Source: an uncultured Aquimarina sp. (GTDB lineage: Bacteria > Bacteroidota > Bacteroidia > Flavobacteriales > Flavobacteriaceae). Taken from it: a stretch of DNA of 60,587 nt. Position 1 is the first letter of the stretch. Each line of letters starts with the position of its first letter. The stretch is from the NCBI GenBank assembly GCA_947498595.1, contig CANMKX010000023.1, positions 1 through 60,587 of the forward strand, given 5' to 3'. Positions 27,914 to 36,008 of this stretch are shown here, piece by piece. The position numbers and the translations under genes were made by a program. The notes below the pieces were generated by a model. The model was not told the origin of the DNA. It searched no databases and saw only the letters and a list, made by a program, of their open reading frames with translations.

Positions 27914-28450
27914 ATGAGCACAATTAATGTTCCAAAAAGAGAAGAAGTATCATCTAATAATCAAGAAATTTTTGATAATCTAGAAAAAGGACTTGGATTT
28001 GTCCCTAACTTATATGCTACATATGCACATAGTGATACTGCATTAGGTAATTATTTAGCTTTTAGCGGCGCTAAAACATCTTTATCTGCTAAAGAAAAAG
28101 AAGTTGTAAATTTAGCAGTTAGTCAAGTTAACAATTGTATTTATTGTTTATCTGCTCATACAGCTATAGGTAAAATGAATGGTTTTGATGACGCTCAGAT
28201 ACTAGAATTAAGAGCTGGAAAAGCTTCTTTTGATAGTAAATTAGATGCATTAGCACAATTGGCTAAAAACATCACTGAGAACAGAGGTAATACTGATCAA
28301 AATGTATTAGATAATTTCTTTAATGCAGGTTATAATAAAGCCAATTTAATAGATACTATTTCTTTAGTTGGCGATAAAACTATATCAAATTATCTACATA
28401 GCACAACTAAAGTACCGGTTGATTTCCCAGAAGCTCAACCATTATCATAA
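27914..28450 (+). CDS. Carboxymuconolactone decarboxylase/AhpD-like protein
   Basis: 178-residue alkylhydroperoxidase-D-like protein of the CMD superfamily. The redox motif C-I-Y-C-L-S-A-H-T near residue 76 has the paired cysteines and the downstream His used by AhpD-type enzymes. The preceding Glu-rich helix (S-A-K-E-K-E-V-V-N-L-A) is also typical. It may act as a peroxidase or thiol reductant. Its position next to DoxX and NTF2-like genes, with a shared operator upstream, suggests one stress-responsive regulon. Confidence 0.88.
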   Translation: MSTINVPKREEVSSNNQEIFDNLEKGLGFVPNLYATYAHSDTALGNYLAFSGAKTSLSAKEKEVVNLAVSQVNNCIYCLSAHTAIGKMNGFDDAQILELRAGKASFDSKLDALAQLAKNITENRGNTDQNVLDNFFNAGYNKANLIDTISLVGDKTISNYLHSTTKVPVDFPEAQPLS

Positions 28451-28492
28451 ACATTATATTAAAAATTAGTAAAATCACAATAACTTAAAATT

Positions 28493-28861
28493 ATGAAAAA
28501 AGTAATCGCATTATTAGTATTAGTATTAGGATTCTCATTATCATCAGCTGCACAGTCAAAAACTGTAACTCTTGAGCAAACAAAAGGAGAATTCACTCAA
28601 AAATCAATTACATTATCTGAAGGAACATACACTTTTGAAATTTCTAATAACAGTGTAGGTCATGATGTAGGATTTGTATTAGTGAAAAAAGGAAAAGATA
28701 TTTCTAATCCTGCTAATCACATTAAAAATGCATATGTAACTAAACCAGTTGGTAACAATACAAAAGGAACTTCTAAAAAAGTAACTCTTAAGAAAGGTGA
28801 GTATGTTTATTTCTGCCCACTTAATCCAACTTCAACAGACAATACTATTATTGTAAAATAA
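28493..28861 (+). CDS. Cupredoxin-like exported protein
   Basis: 122-residue protein with a signal peptide ending near S-S-A-A-Q. The rest is a plastocyanin/azurin-like beta fold. The usual type 1 copper ligands are only partly present: a His in S-V-G-H-D-V-G-F and a Cys in Y-F-C-P-L-N-P. The second His and the Met of the normal C-x-x-H-x-x-x-x-M loop are missing. It could bind copper in another way or have lost metal binding. It lies 42 nt after the CMD gene and is probably co-transcribed with it. Confidence 0.7.
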   Translation: MKKVIALLVLVLGFSLSSAAQSKTVTLEQTKGEFTQKSITLSEGTYTFEISNNSVGHDVGFVLVKKGKDISNPANHIKNAYVTKPVGNNTKGTSKKVTLKKGEYVYFCPLNPTSTDNTIIVK

Positions 28862-28888
28862 TTTCCTTTTTACAATCAATTTGCTAAG

Positions 28889-28915
28889 AAGCTCCTCATA
28901 ATGAGGAGCTTTTGT
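28889..28915 (+). terminator. Terminator after cupredoxin-like gene
   Basis: AAGCTCCTCAT / ATGAGGAGCTT with a 1-nt nominal loop, followed by T residues. Confidence 0.8.
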
Positions 28916-28976
28916 TATATATACTCTTTTATGATAAAGCCTTGTTAATTAATAGTTACATTTTTATGGTATTTTT

Positions 28977-28984
28977 TATGTTTG
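28977..28984 (+). promoter_or_regulatory. -7 promoter box of the 29032 gene
   Basis: TATGTTTG, a perfect TAnnTTTG match 47 nt before the ATG at 29032. Confidence 0.5.
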
Positions 28985-29031
28985 CGACTTTAAAACAACT
29001 TTCTATCTTAAATTTTTAGAATTTTCATATT

Positions 29032-29721
29032 ATGAAAAAATTAATTTTCGCAACAATTACATCATTACTTTTAATTGCTTGTAAATCAGAAATAAAAAAA
29101 AGCAAACCTACACAATTAGATAACACTCCTTCTATTACAACTCTCAGTATTCCTGAAAAGATTGCTAAAGCTAATGGTTTTGATCATTGGAATACCGTAA
29201 AAGAAATTCAATTTGCTTTTAATGTAGATAGAGGGACAAGGAAGTATACACGTTTGTGGAAATGGAATCCTACATCTGATGAGGTTACCTCTATATCCAA
29301 TGGGGATACTATTCGTTATAATAGAAAATCTATTGACAGTACTGCTTTAAAAGCTGATCAAGGCTTTATTAATGATAGTTACTGGTTACTGACCCCATTT
29401 AATCTTGTTTGGGATAAAGGAATTACATTTTCTTCTGAAAAAAATGCAATAGCTCCTATCAGTAAAAAGAACTTAGATAAACTTACTATTGTATACAGCG
29501 ATAAAGGTGGTTATACTCCTGGTGATGCATATGACTTTTATTATGATGCAAACTTTATAATTCAAGAATGGGTTTTTAGACAAGGAAATCAAGACTCTGC
29601 ATCTTTATCAACTACATGGGAAGATTATCAAGAGTTTAATGGAATTAAATTATCATTATCTAGGAAAACAGCTGATGAAAAATTTCACTTATTCTTTACA
29701 GATATCAAAATAACTCAATAA
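29032..29721 (+). CDS. Lipoprotein, possibly DUF6503-like
   Basis: 229-residue lipoprotein with lipobox L-L-I-A-C (Cys17). The mature domain begins I-A-K-A-N-G-F-D-H-W-N-T-V-K-E-I near residue 46, a start seen in LolA-like/DUF6503-type Bacteroidetes proteins, then has alternating strands rich in Trp and Tyr (L-W-K-W-N-P, Y-D-F-Y-Y-D-A-N). A beta-sheet carrier or barrel fold is likely, but function is unknown. It converges with kynU over a shared terminator. Confidence 0.72.
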   Translation: MKKLIFATITSLLLIACKSEIKKSKPTQLDNTPSITTLSIPEKIAKANGFDHWNTVKEIQFAFNVDRGTRKYTRLWKWNPTSDEVTSISNGDTIRYNRKSIDSTALKADQGFINDSYWLLTPFNLVWDKGITFSSEKNAIAPISKKNLDKLTIVYSDKGGYTPGDAYDFYYDANFIIQEWVFRQGNQDSASLSTTWEDYQEFNGIKLSLSRKTADEKFHLFFTDIKITQ

Positions 29722-29750
29722 AAAAAGGAGCTTAATGCTCCTTTTTTTTA
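29721..29750. terminator. Bidirectional terminator between 29032 gene and kynU
   Basis: AAAAAAGGAGC / GCTCCTTTTTT stem with a 5-nt loop. It overlaps the last base of the stop codon of the plus-strand gene, and its T run contains the kynU stop codon. Confidence 0.83.
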
Positions 29751-31028
29751 TTCTTTATTTAAAATTCCTTTTCTTAATATCTGTCCAAATCGATACATAT
29801 CTTCATAAGAGCAGTACAATGGTGCTGGTGCCAATCGTATTACATTAGGTTCTCTCCAATCGGTAACAACTCCATTTTTCATTAAATAATGAAATAATTC
29901 TTTTCCTTCTCCATGAAGGAAAACAGATAACTGAGTTCCTCTTTCTTCTTGATCTGGAGGAGTTATGATTTCAAAAGAACTCGCTACTTCTTTATCTATT
30001 TCCTTTAGTATAAATTCAAGATAACGAACTATATTGTTTCTTTTTTTAATAATTCTTTCCATTCCAACTTCCTCAAACATTGTTAAAGAAGCTAAATATG
30101 GTGCTATTGATAATATTGGGGCATTACTCAATTGCCAAGCTTCTGCATTTGGCATAGGATCAAACTGAGGCTGCATTAAAAAACGTGTATCCTTTTTTGC
30201 TCCCCACCAACCTTCAAATCGTGGAATTTCTTTTTGATTATGAAATCGCTCATGAACGAAATACCCTGATACGTTTCCAGGACCACTATTCATATATTTA
30301 TAACTACACCAAGCTGCAAAGTCGACATCCCAATCATGTAATTCTAACTTTATATTCCCTGCTGCATGTGCCAAATCCCAACCTACAAAAGCTCCTACAT
30401 CATGTCCTTTTTGAGTAATTGTCTTCATGTCAAAAACTTGTCCTGTGTAATAATTTACACCTCCTATAAGAACTAATGCGCACTCTTCTCCTACTTCTTC
30501 TATTGTTTCTAAAATATCTTCTATTCTAAAATTATGTTCTCCGGTTCTCTTTTTTATCTCTACAATTGCTTCACTTGGATCATATCCATGATATCTTACT
30601 TGACTTTGTAACATATACTGATCACTCGGAAAAGCTTTTTCCTCGCATATGATTTTATATCTTTTCCCTTGTGGTCTATAAAAAGAAACCATCAATAGGT
30701 GCAAGTTAACTGTTAACGTACTCATTACACTAACTTCGCTAGGCTTTGCTCCAACTATTTTACTTAATGGATTCGCTAAACGCTCATGATAATCCCACCA
30801 TGGTTTTTCTGCATAAAAATGCCCTTCTACAGCAAGTTCTTCCCAATCTTTCATTACCTCATTTACATACAGCTTCGCATTTTTAGGCTGAAGTCCTAAG
30901 GAATTTCCAGTAAAATAAATTACTTGTTTACCATTTATTTTAGGAAAAAGAAAAGAATTTCTATAATCTTTTAATTCATCTTTTGCATCTAATTCTTTTG
31001 CAAAAGCAAGTGTATTTTCAAATTGCAT
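29748..31028 (-). CDS. kynU: Kynureninase
   Basis: PLP enzyme cleaving L-kynurenine or 3-hydroxykynurenine to (3-hydroxy)anthranilate and alanine; about 426 residues from the chosen start. The PLP-binding Lys lies in W-C-S-Y-K-Y-M-N-S-G-P-G. V-F-D-M-K, G-W-D-L-A-H-A-A-G-N and L-S-V-F-L-H-G are consistent with the KynU fold. The ATG at 31028 is preferred to an in-frame TTG at 31058, which overlaps the -7 box at 31056-31063. kmo is on the same strand about 5 kb downstream, so a single kynurenine operon is unlikely. Confidence 0.94.
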   Translation of the reverse strand: MQFENTLAFAKELDAKDELKDYRNSFLFPKINGKQVIYFTGNSLGLQPKNAKLYVNEVMKDWEELAVEGHFYAEKPWWDYHERLANPLSKIVGAKPSEVSVMSTLTVNLHLLMVSFYRPQGKRYKIICEEKAFPSDQYMLQSQVRYHGYDPSEAIVEIKKRTGEHNFRIEDILETIEEVGEECALVLIGGVNYYTGQVFDMKTITQKGHDVGAFVGWDLAHAAGNIKLELHDWDVDFAAWCSYKYMNSGPGNVSGYFVHERFHNQKEIPRFEGWWGAKKDTRFLMQPQFDPMPNAEAWQLSNAPILSIAPYLASLTMFEEVGMERIIKKRNNIVRYLEFILKEIDKEVASSFEIITPPDQEERGTQLSVFLHGEGKELFHYLMKNGVVTDWREPNVIRLAPAPLYCSYEDMYRFGQILRKGILNKE

Positions 31029-31046
31029 ATAAAAGAAAGGTTCTAA

Positions 31047-31068
31047 ATGTTTACTCAAATGTAAACAT
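31047..31068 (-). promoter_or_regulatory. kynU -7 box inside an 8-bp inverted repeat
   Basis: TACATTTG on the minus strand (31063-31056) lies within ATGTTTAC-N6-GTAAACAT (31047-31068). The perfect 8-bp inverted repeat covers the -7 region and start site, a common place for a repressor operator. It could instead be a hairpin in the leader RNA. Confidence 0.5.
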
Positions 31069-31096
31069 TCAGAAGGTTACATTGCAATCTTTTTAT

Positions 31097-31909
31097 TTAT
31101 TGTAGCTCTTTTAATATTTTTTGTGCTTCAAAATAGTTATAGTTATCACTATTAGAAGTAATAATATGAAGTACTTGTATCGCTTTTTTCTTATTCCCTT
31201 GCTTTAATAATAATAATGTTTTATACCAATATCCTTTAGAGCTATCTAATAGTTTACTATTAATTAAAGTATCAAATTCTTTCATTGCTTTTGGATACGC
31301 ACCAATTTCCATATACGAGATTCCTTTATACAAACTCACAACAGGAACATAATTCTTTTCTAAAGTTGTGTAGCTTTCGAACTTTTTTAATGCTTCAACG
31401 TATTGCTTATCGAGAAAGTATACTTCTCCTTGGGTCAATAATTTATTTTCATCTACAGCTCTAGATGTCAACGAAGGTAATTCTTTCCATCCGCTATAAT
31501 TAGCATATAGACCTTCTGCTGTATCTTTTCTTGTCAATGAAAAAACTCCAATAAATAATGCAATCGAAGCTGCTATTGCATATGGTGCTATTTTTCGTAA
31601 AGAAAACACTGGCACTTCCTTTTCATCTTTATAAGCTTCTTGAGCTTCTAACATTACTTGTTGTAATATAGCTGCTTCATCACTTTCAAAAAAAGATTCT
31701 AATTCTTTGGTCTCATCTTTATCAACTTGCAATGATACCCAAGAAGGTGTTTCTCCAAAATCTTGTTGTAACTGTTTATTAATTTCGATTTCTTCTGCTA
31801 AAATTGCATCATTAGCAATCTCTTTTTCAAAAGACAAACGATCTTTTTCAGTCATCTCGTTAGCGAGATACTGTTCTATTTTTATATATATTTCTTCAGA
31901 AAAACTCAT
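31097..31909 (-). CDS. Membrane TPR protein, likely anti-sigma factor
   Basis: 270-residue protein. The N-terminal cytosolic part (1-100) has the E-x-Y-L-x-x-E-M-T-x-x-E-R/D-x-x-F-E-x-E-I pattern seen in Bacteroidetes anti-sigma-like proteins. One helix spans about 108-126 (A-P-Y-A-I-A-A-S-I-A-L-F-I-G-V). The periplasmic part from about 160 has two or three TPR motifs (A-L-K-K-F-E-S-Y, Y-K-G-I-S-Y-M-E-I-G-A-Y-P-K-A-M-K-E-F). Its start overlaps the sigma-factor stop by 4 nt (ATGA), so the two are translationally coupled. The layout suggests periplasmic sensing by the TPR part and control of the sigma factor. Confidence 0.82.
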   Translation of the reverse strand: MSFSEEIYIKIEQYLANEMTEKDRLSFEKEIANDAILAEEIEINKQLQQDFGETPSWVSLQVDKDETKELESFFESDEAAILQQVMLEAQEAYKDEKEVPVFSLRKIAPYAIAASIALFIGVFSLTRKDTAEGLYANYSGWKELPSLTSRAVDENKLLTQGEVYFLDKQYVEALKKFESYTTLEKNYVPVVSLYKGISYMEIGAYPKAMKEFDTLINSKLLDSSKGYWYKTLLLLKQGNKKKAIQVLHIITSNSDNYNYFEAQKILKELQ

Positions 31910-32469
31910 ATAGTTTGCAATCCTTTATATCTAGAATCTGATTTTATCATTTCCGTTAATTTTGCTTTACACTTAAAAACTCGTTGTCTAGCAACAGTTT
32001 CAGATGAGTATCCCAATAATTTTACTATCGTACTATAAGCTGTTTTTTCAAAAAACATTTTTAATACTTCCTTACAATTATCTGATAAGAGTTCAAATTT
32101 TTCTTTATATATTTCCCAACGTTCTTGTTCCAAAATACTAACTGACATTTCAGTTGCATCATATATAGGTTCAAGGTCTTTATCTGTTGTTACCCGTTTT
32201 TTATTTTTATTTAGTTCTCTTCTCCATAAATTTTTACATGCGGTAAAAATATACCCTTCAAATGTAGATGAAATTGTAAATTCTTTCACCTTCATTCTTG
32301 CGCTAAATTGGAGCAAAACTTTCTGAAAAACATCTTCTGCATCTTCTTTTTGCCCTTTGTTATTTAATACAAATTTTAAAACTTTAGGAAAAAACATTTT
32401 ATAAATATCTATAAACACCTTTTTATCAGTATTTTGAATTCCTTTTAAAAAATATTCGTTTTTTTTCAT
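31906..32469 (-). CDS. ECF RNA polymerase sigma factor
   Basis: 187-residue sigma-70 family factor of the extracytoplasmic-function type. Region 2 has D-A-E-D-V-F-Q-K-V-L-L-Q-F near residues 40-52. Region 4 has an HTH near residues 135-165 (L-K-M-F-F-E-K-T-A-Y-S-T-I-V-K-L-L-G-Y-S-S-E-T-V-A). It is divergent from the secreted protein/CHAT genes, with 116 nt between them, and is coupled to a membrane TPR protein. It is likely autoregulated; a TAATTTTG box lies upstream. Confidence 0.9.
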   Translation of the reverse strand: MKKNEYFLKGIQNTDKKVFIDIYKMFFPKVLKFVLNNKGQKEDAEDVFQKVLLQFSARMKVKEFTISSTFEGYIFTACKNLWRRELNKNKKRVTTDKDLEPIYDATEMSVSILEQERWEIYKEKFELLSDNCKEVLKMFFEKTAYSTIVKLLGYSSETVARQRVFKCKAKLTEMIKSDSRYKGLQTI

Positions 32470-32495
32470 GAAAAATTTAGCGATCTAATGGGTAA

Positions 32496-32503
32496 CAAAA
32501 TTA
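32496..32503 (-). promoter_or_regulatory. ECF sigma gene -7 promoter box
   Basis: TAATTTTG on the minus strand matches TAnnTTTG, 26 nt before the sigma-factor ATG. Confidence 0.5.
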
Positions 32504-32585
32504 ATTCTTTTTTAACTAGTATATTGTAAACCGATTAAAATTACGGAAAAACCATAAAAAAATAACTCTCAAAATTGGAAAAATT

Positions 32586-33047
32586 ATGAAAAAAACAATC
32601 TACACTTTATTACTATTTGCTATCTCATTCATAGCTATAAGTTGGAATTCAATATCTACTGAAAATAATATCGATACTACATTCTGTATTGAAGAAACAA
32701 ATGAAATTTGCATGGATGATGAACAATTAGATTATGATTTTATATTACATGTTATTCAAACATCTTCATTAACCTCACCTTCACTTAAACGTTTACGATC
32801 AAGTCTATACAATGGATTTATTGTTGTTGATTATATATATGTTGACAGAGATGATGCTTTACAAGAAGAATATTGGTATGTTAAATCTCTTATTCCTGGT
32901 CTAACCCCAGGTGAAGCTGTAAATCAAGTTAATCTTAGTTCTACTAATCAAAATGGTAACGGTAATGGTAACGGTAACGGTAATGGTAACGGTAATGATG
33001 ATGGTGATGGTGCTGTCTATATATCAATAGTGACTCATACCTTATAA
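32586..33047 (+). CDS. Small exported protein with Gly-Asn repeat tail
   Basis: 153-residue protein with a signal peptide (about 1-25). The mature part carries a Cys pair near residues 34 and 42, an acidic stretch D-D-E-Q-L-D-Y-D, a mixed alpha/beta middle region, and then a repeat of Gly-Asn dipeptides (about residues 124-137). D-D-G-D-G and a short hydrophobic C-terminus follow. No known domain. It is transcribed away from the sigma/anti-sigma pair and followed by a promoter and the CHAT gene, so it may be a substrate or partner of the CHAT protein. Confidence 0.72.
   Translation: MKKTIYTLLLFAISFIAISWNSISTENNIDTTFCIEETNEICMDDEQLDYDFILHVIQTSSLTSPSLKRLRSSLYNGFIVVDYIYVDRDDALQEEYWYVKSLIPGLTPGEAVNQVNLSSTNQNGNGNGNGNGNGNGNDDGDGAVYISIVTHTL
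32955..32996 (+). repeat. Hexanucleotide repeat (GGTAAY)7 within the small secreted protein gene
   Basis: Seven contiguous hexamers GGTAAC or GGTAAT encode the Gly-Asn repeat. Length changes by slippage would keep the reading frame, so they would vary the linker length only. Confidence 0.9.
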
Positions 33048-33064
33048 TAATTTAAAGAATAAAA

Positions 33065-33102
33065 ATTAATGACAAGGATATTATTTTATCTTTGTCATTA
33101 AT
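33065..33102 (+). promoter_or_regulatory. Hairpin overlapping the CHAT gene -7 box
   Basis: A 16-bp inverted repeat (ATTAATGACAAGGATA at 33065-33080, partner at 33087-33102, with one G-U pair). Its right arm contains TATCTTTG (33087-33094), a perfect -7 box 17 nt before the CHAT ATG. It can act as the terminator of the upstream gene and as part of the CHAT promoter. Confidence 0.65.
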
Positions 33103-33110
33103 CTTATTTT

Positions 33111-35822
33111 ATGCAAAAGCAAACTCTTTATTTATTCATCTTCATTTTTTCTTATATCAATGCACAACAGTCAGAAGTAACGATTGATTCTATATTAAAG
33201 CTCTCTATAAGTGAAAATGAAAAAACTTTCTTAATAAATTCTTATAAAGAAGATATAGATAGTATTCAAATAAAAGGATTGCACAATTTTCTTTTATCAA
33301 AACACTTTTATAAAAGAAGAAAATATAAATCTTCATTATTTCATGCTAGACAATCCTTAACATATAGAGAAAAACAAAAACCTTTTGACACGCTTGCTTA
33401 TCAAAATAGTCTCTATTATATTGCTTACAATAATTATACACTTCAAAATTTTACAGAGGCATATAAATATTATCGAAAAGTTATACAATTACCTATTCAA
33501 AATAAATATACTGCTGTATCTTATTCAAGATTAGCTAATCAAAAATATGAAACTGAAAATTTTCATACAGCTATAGATTATTATACAAAATCTAGCGCCT
33601 TAGCTAGAAAAGTAAAGCACAATTCTTTGATTTTTAGAAATCTTATTAGTTTCTCATTAGTTTATCAAAGACTTGGAGATGATATTTCTGTAAAAAAAGG
33701 AATTCATGCTTTATTAAAAGCTCAAAAATTGCTAAAAACCACAAATACTTCCCTTCTTAATCAGTTTATAATATATAACCAGTTAGGAAATCTTCATCGT
33801 CTTGAAAAAAATAAATCTATTGCTAAAACTACTGATTATTATTACGAAGCTTTAAATATAGGTATTCAATTAAAAAACAATTACCTTATTGCCTCTGTTT
33901 ACAATAATTTAGGTTCATTCCTCAATTCTACTAATCCATCGCAAACTAAACATTTCTTATTAAAAGGTCTAGATATTGCTAAAGATCCTAACCAAAAAGG
34001 AGATTTATTACACAATTTATCTGAAAATGCCTTTTTAACTAAAGATTATAAAAAAGCATTGAATTATGCAAGTCAATCCATTAGGGCTAATTTAAATATA
34101 ACTACTGCTATTCCTCTTGAAAAAATAAAAGCTAATAGTTATCTAAATTCCAATAATAAAATTAATATACTTACATTACTTTCATTGGATTTAACATATC
34201 GCTTAGCATTATATCAAGAAACAAAAGACAATTCCTTACTTAAAAAAGGATTACAAATAGCTTATATTGCTGATCAATTATTAGATCACATTCGTTTTGA
34301 ACAAAATAGTGACGCTTCTAAATTATTCTGGCAAGAAAAATCTGAAGAGCTGTACAACTTAGCTATTAAAATGGCTTATAAATTACAACAGCCTGAAGAT
34401 GCTTTTTTCTTTATGGAAAAATCAAAAGCAGTACTGTTATTAGAAAATATTACGGATAAGCAAGCTACAGTATTAAGTAAGTTACCTGATTCTATACAAA
34501 ACAGTAAATTACAACAACAAAAATTTATAGTAGAAGCTCAAGAAGAACTCTATTATACTCAGAATGTTGACAAGAAAGATTCTATCCAAAATAGAATTCT
34601 TGATGCTAGAATTACTCTTCATAAATTCACCGATTCTTTAAAATCTAAGTATCCTCAGTACGCTAAATTAAAAAAAGACATTTCTCTGTCTACAATACAA
34701 GAAGTGCAAAAACAATTGGATACAACTAGCATTCTTATAGAGTATAGTAATACTGACGATTTTGGATATGGTCTAGCTATTTCTAAACAAGAAGTTACTT
34801 TTTTTGAATTAGAAAACATTTCTTCTCTTCAACAAGAAATTCAAGCTATAAAATCTAAAATATACACTCCCTTTCTTAAAAAAGAAGAGTTTATACACTA
34901 CAAAAAACAAGCTCATCAATTAGTACAAAGGTTAATTCCTACTAAAATACGCGCTAAGCTTAATGGAAAAAAAATTATTATTATTCCTAATCACGCTACT
35001 CAAAATCTTCCTTTTGAAGCACTCACGATACAAAATGGCGATAAAACTTATGAGTATCTAATTGAAAATTCCGAAATTAATTATGCCTATTCCTATTCTT
35101 TTTTCGACGAAAATCAAAAAAGAAAAAATCAATCTACCATCAACTATATAGGATATGCACCTCAAAATTTTCAGTACGATCAACTATCTAAATTGCCTTT
35201 TAGTTCGCAAGAAGTTAGTGAAGCTGCTTCTCTTTTTTCTGGCACTTCTTTTATTGGGGATGCAGCAGCTAAAAATCAGTTTTTAAATACCTCTACATAT
35301 CCTCAGATTTTGCATTTATCAACACATGCTACCGCTAATGATTCTATTCAACCATGGATTGCTTTTAAAGATAAAAAAGTATTCTTAAACGAAATCTACA
35401 ATACGGACAACACTGCTAACCTTGTGGTGTTAAGTGCTTGCAAAACGGCTTTAGGAGAGACTAAAAAAGGGGAAGGTGTTATGAGTCTTGCTAGAGGTTT
35501 TACCTATGCTGGGGCAAAAAGCGTCTTGTCTTCTATTTGGAATGTTAATGATAAAGCTACTCAGGAAATTTTAAGCTCTTTTTATCAAAATATTAAAAAT
35601 GGGGATACTAAATCGCAAGCTTTACGTAAAGCTAAATTAACTTATCTGGGCACACATTCGTTAAGTGAAAAATCCCCTTATTATTGGTCTTCTCTAATTC
35701 TAATTGGCGATACAGGAACTATCAATTTTCATCAATCCTATACTTATTGGTATTATATTCTCATTGGATTTGTTTTGTTAACCATTCTTATTACACTCAT
35801 TATCAATGCTAAGAAGGATTAA
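33111..35822 (+). CDS. Secreted/membrane-anchored TPR-CHAT protein (caspase-like)
   Basis: 903 residues. A signal peptide (about 1-19) is followed by a long TPR superhelix (roughly 60-420, several clear 34-residue repeats), a linker, and a C-terminal CHAT domain. The catalytic dyad is visible as His in L-S-T-H-A-T-A-N-D near residue 739 and Cys in L-S-A-C-K-T-A-L-G near 774. A transmembrane helix is present at about 879-898 with a short basic tail. CHAT is a caspase-like peptidase fold (clan CD). The topology predicts a periplasmic peptidase held at the inner membrane. Neighbours are an ECF sigma factor and anti-sigma candidate on the other strand. Substrate unknown. Confidence 0.9.
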   Translation: MQKQTLYLFIFIFSYINAQQSEVTIDSILKLSISENEKTFLINSYKEDIDSIQIKGLHNFLLSKHFYKRRKYKSSLFHARQSLTYREKQKPFDTLAYQNSLYYIAYNNYTLQNFTEAYKYYRKVIQLPIQNKYTAVSYSRLANQKYETENFHTAIDYYTKSSALARKVKHNSLIFRNLISFSLVYQRLGDDISVKKGIHALLKAQKLLKTTNTSLLNQFIIYNQLGNLHRLEKNKSIAKTTDYYYEALNIGIQLKNNYLIASVYNNLGSFLNSTNPSQTKHFLLKGLDIAKDPNQKGDLLHNLSENAFLTKDYKKALNYASQSIRANLNITTAIPLEKIKANSYLNSNNKINILTLLSLDLTYRLALYQETKDNSLLKKGLQIAYIADQLLDHIRFEQNSDASKLFWQEKSEELYNLAIKMAYKLQQPEDAFFFMEKSKAVLLLENITDKQATVLSKLPDSIQNSKLQQQKFIVEAQEELYYTQNVDKKDSIQNRILDARITLHKFTDSLKSKYPQYAKLKKDISLSTIQEVQKQLDTTSILIEYSNTDDFGYGLAISKQEVTFFELENISSLQQEIQAIKSKIYTPFLKKEEFIHYKKQAHQLVQRLIPTKIRAKLNGKKIIIIPNHATQNLPFEALTIQNGDKTYEYLIENSEINYAYSYSFFDENQKRKNQSTINYIGYAPQNFQYDQLSKLPFSSQEVSEAASLFSGTSFIGDAAAKNQFLNTSTYPQILHLSTHATANDSIQPWIAFKDKKVFLNEIYNTDNTANLVVLSACKTALGETKKGEGVMSLARGFTYAGAKSVLSSIWNVNDKATQEILSSFYQNIKNGDTKSQALRKAKLTYLGTHSLSEKSPYYWSSLILIGDTGTINFHQSYTYWYYILIGFVLLTILITLIINAKKD

Positions 35823-35864
35823 TTATTATTTTCTTATTCTTAAGGGTAACAAATAAATAATACT

Positions 35865-35909
35865 AAGAACCTATGGGTGTATTTTATACTGATAGGTTCT
35901 TATTTTTTT
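35865..35909 (+). terminator. CHAT gene terminator (unit 1)
   Basis: AAGAACCTAT (35865-35874) pairs with ATAGGTTCTT (35892-35901), followed by seven T. The arm CTGATAGGTTCTT (35889-35901) can pair even better, over 13 bp, with AAGAACCTATCAG at 36013-36025, giving an alternative long hairpin. Confidence 0.75.
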
Positions 35910-35924
35910 GCAGTTAGTTTTCTC

Positions 35925-36008
35925 AATCAACATTCATTAATCAACATTCATTAATCAACATTCATTAATCAACATTCATTAATCAACATTCATCAATCAA
36001 CATTCATC
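35925..36008 (+). repeat. 14-bp tandem repeat, six copies
   Basis: Contiguous copies of AATCAACATTCATT (the last two end in C). Unit 2 has one copy and unit 3 has two, so copy number varies between units. There are no spacers, so this is not a CRISPR array. Confidence 0.9.

Noticed and set aside
32586..35822. A Craspase-like type III-E CRISPR system (TPR-CHAT with gRAMP)
   Set aside because: No gRAMP/Cas7-11 gene or CRISPR array is present and this TPR-CHAT has a signal peptide.
35925..36008. Possible CRISPR-like array of 14-bp repeats
   Set aside because: The repeats are contiguous, shorter than CRISPR repeats and have no spacers; no cas genes are present.
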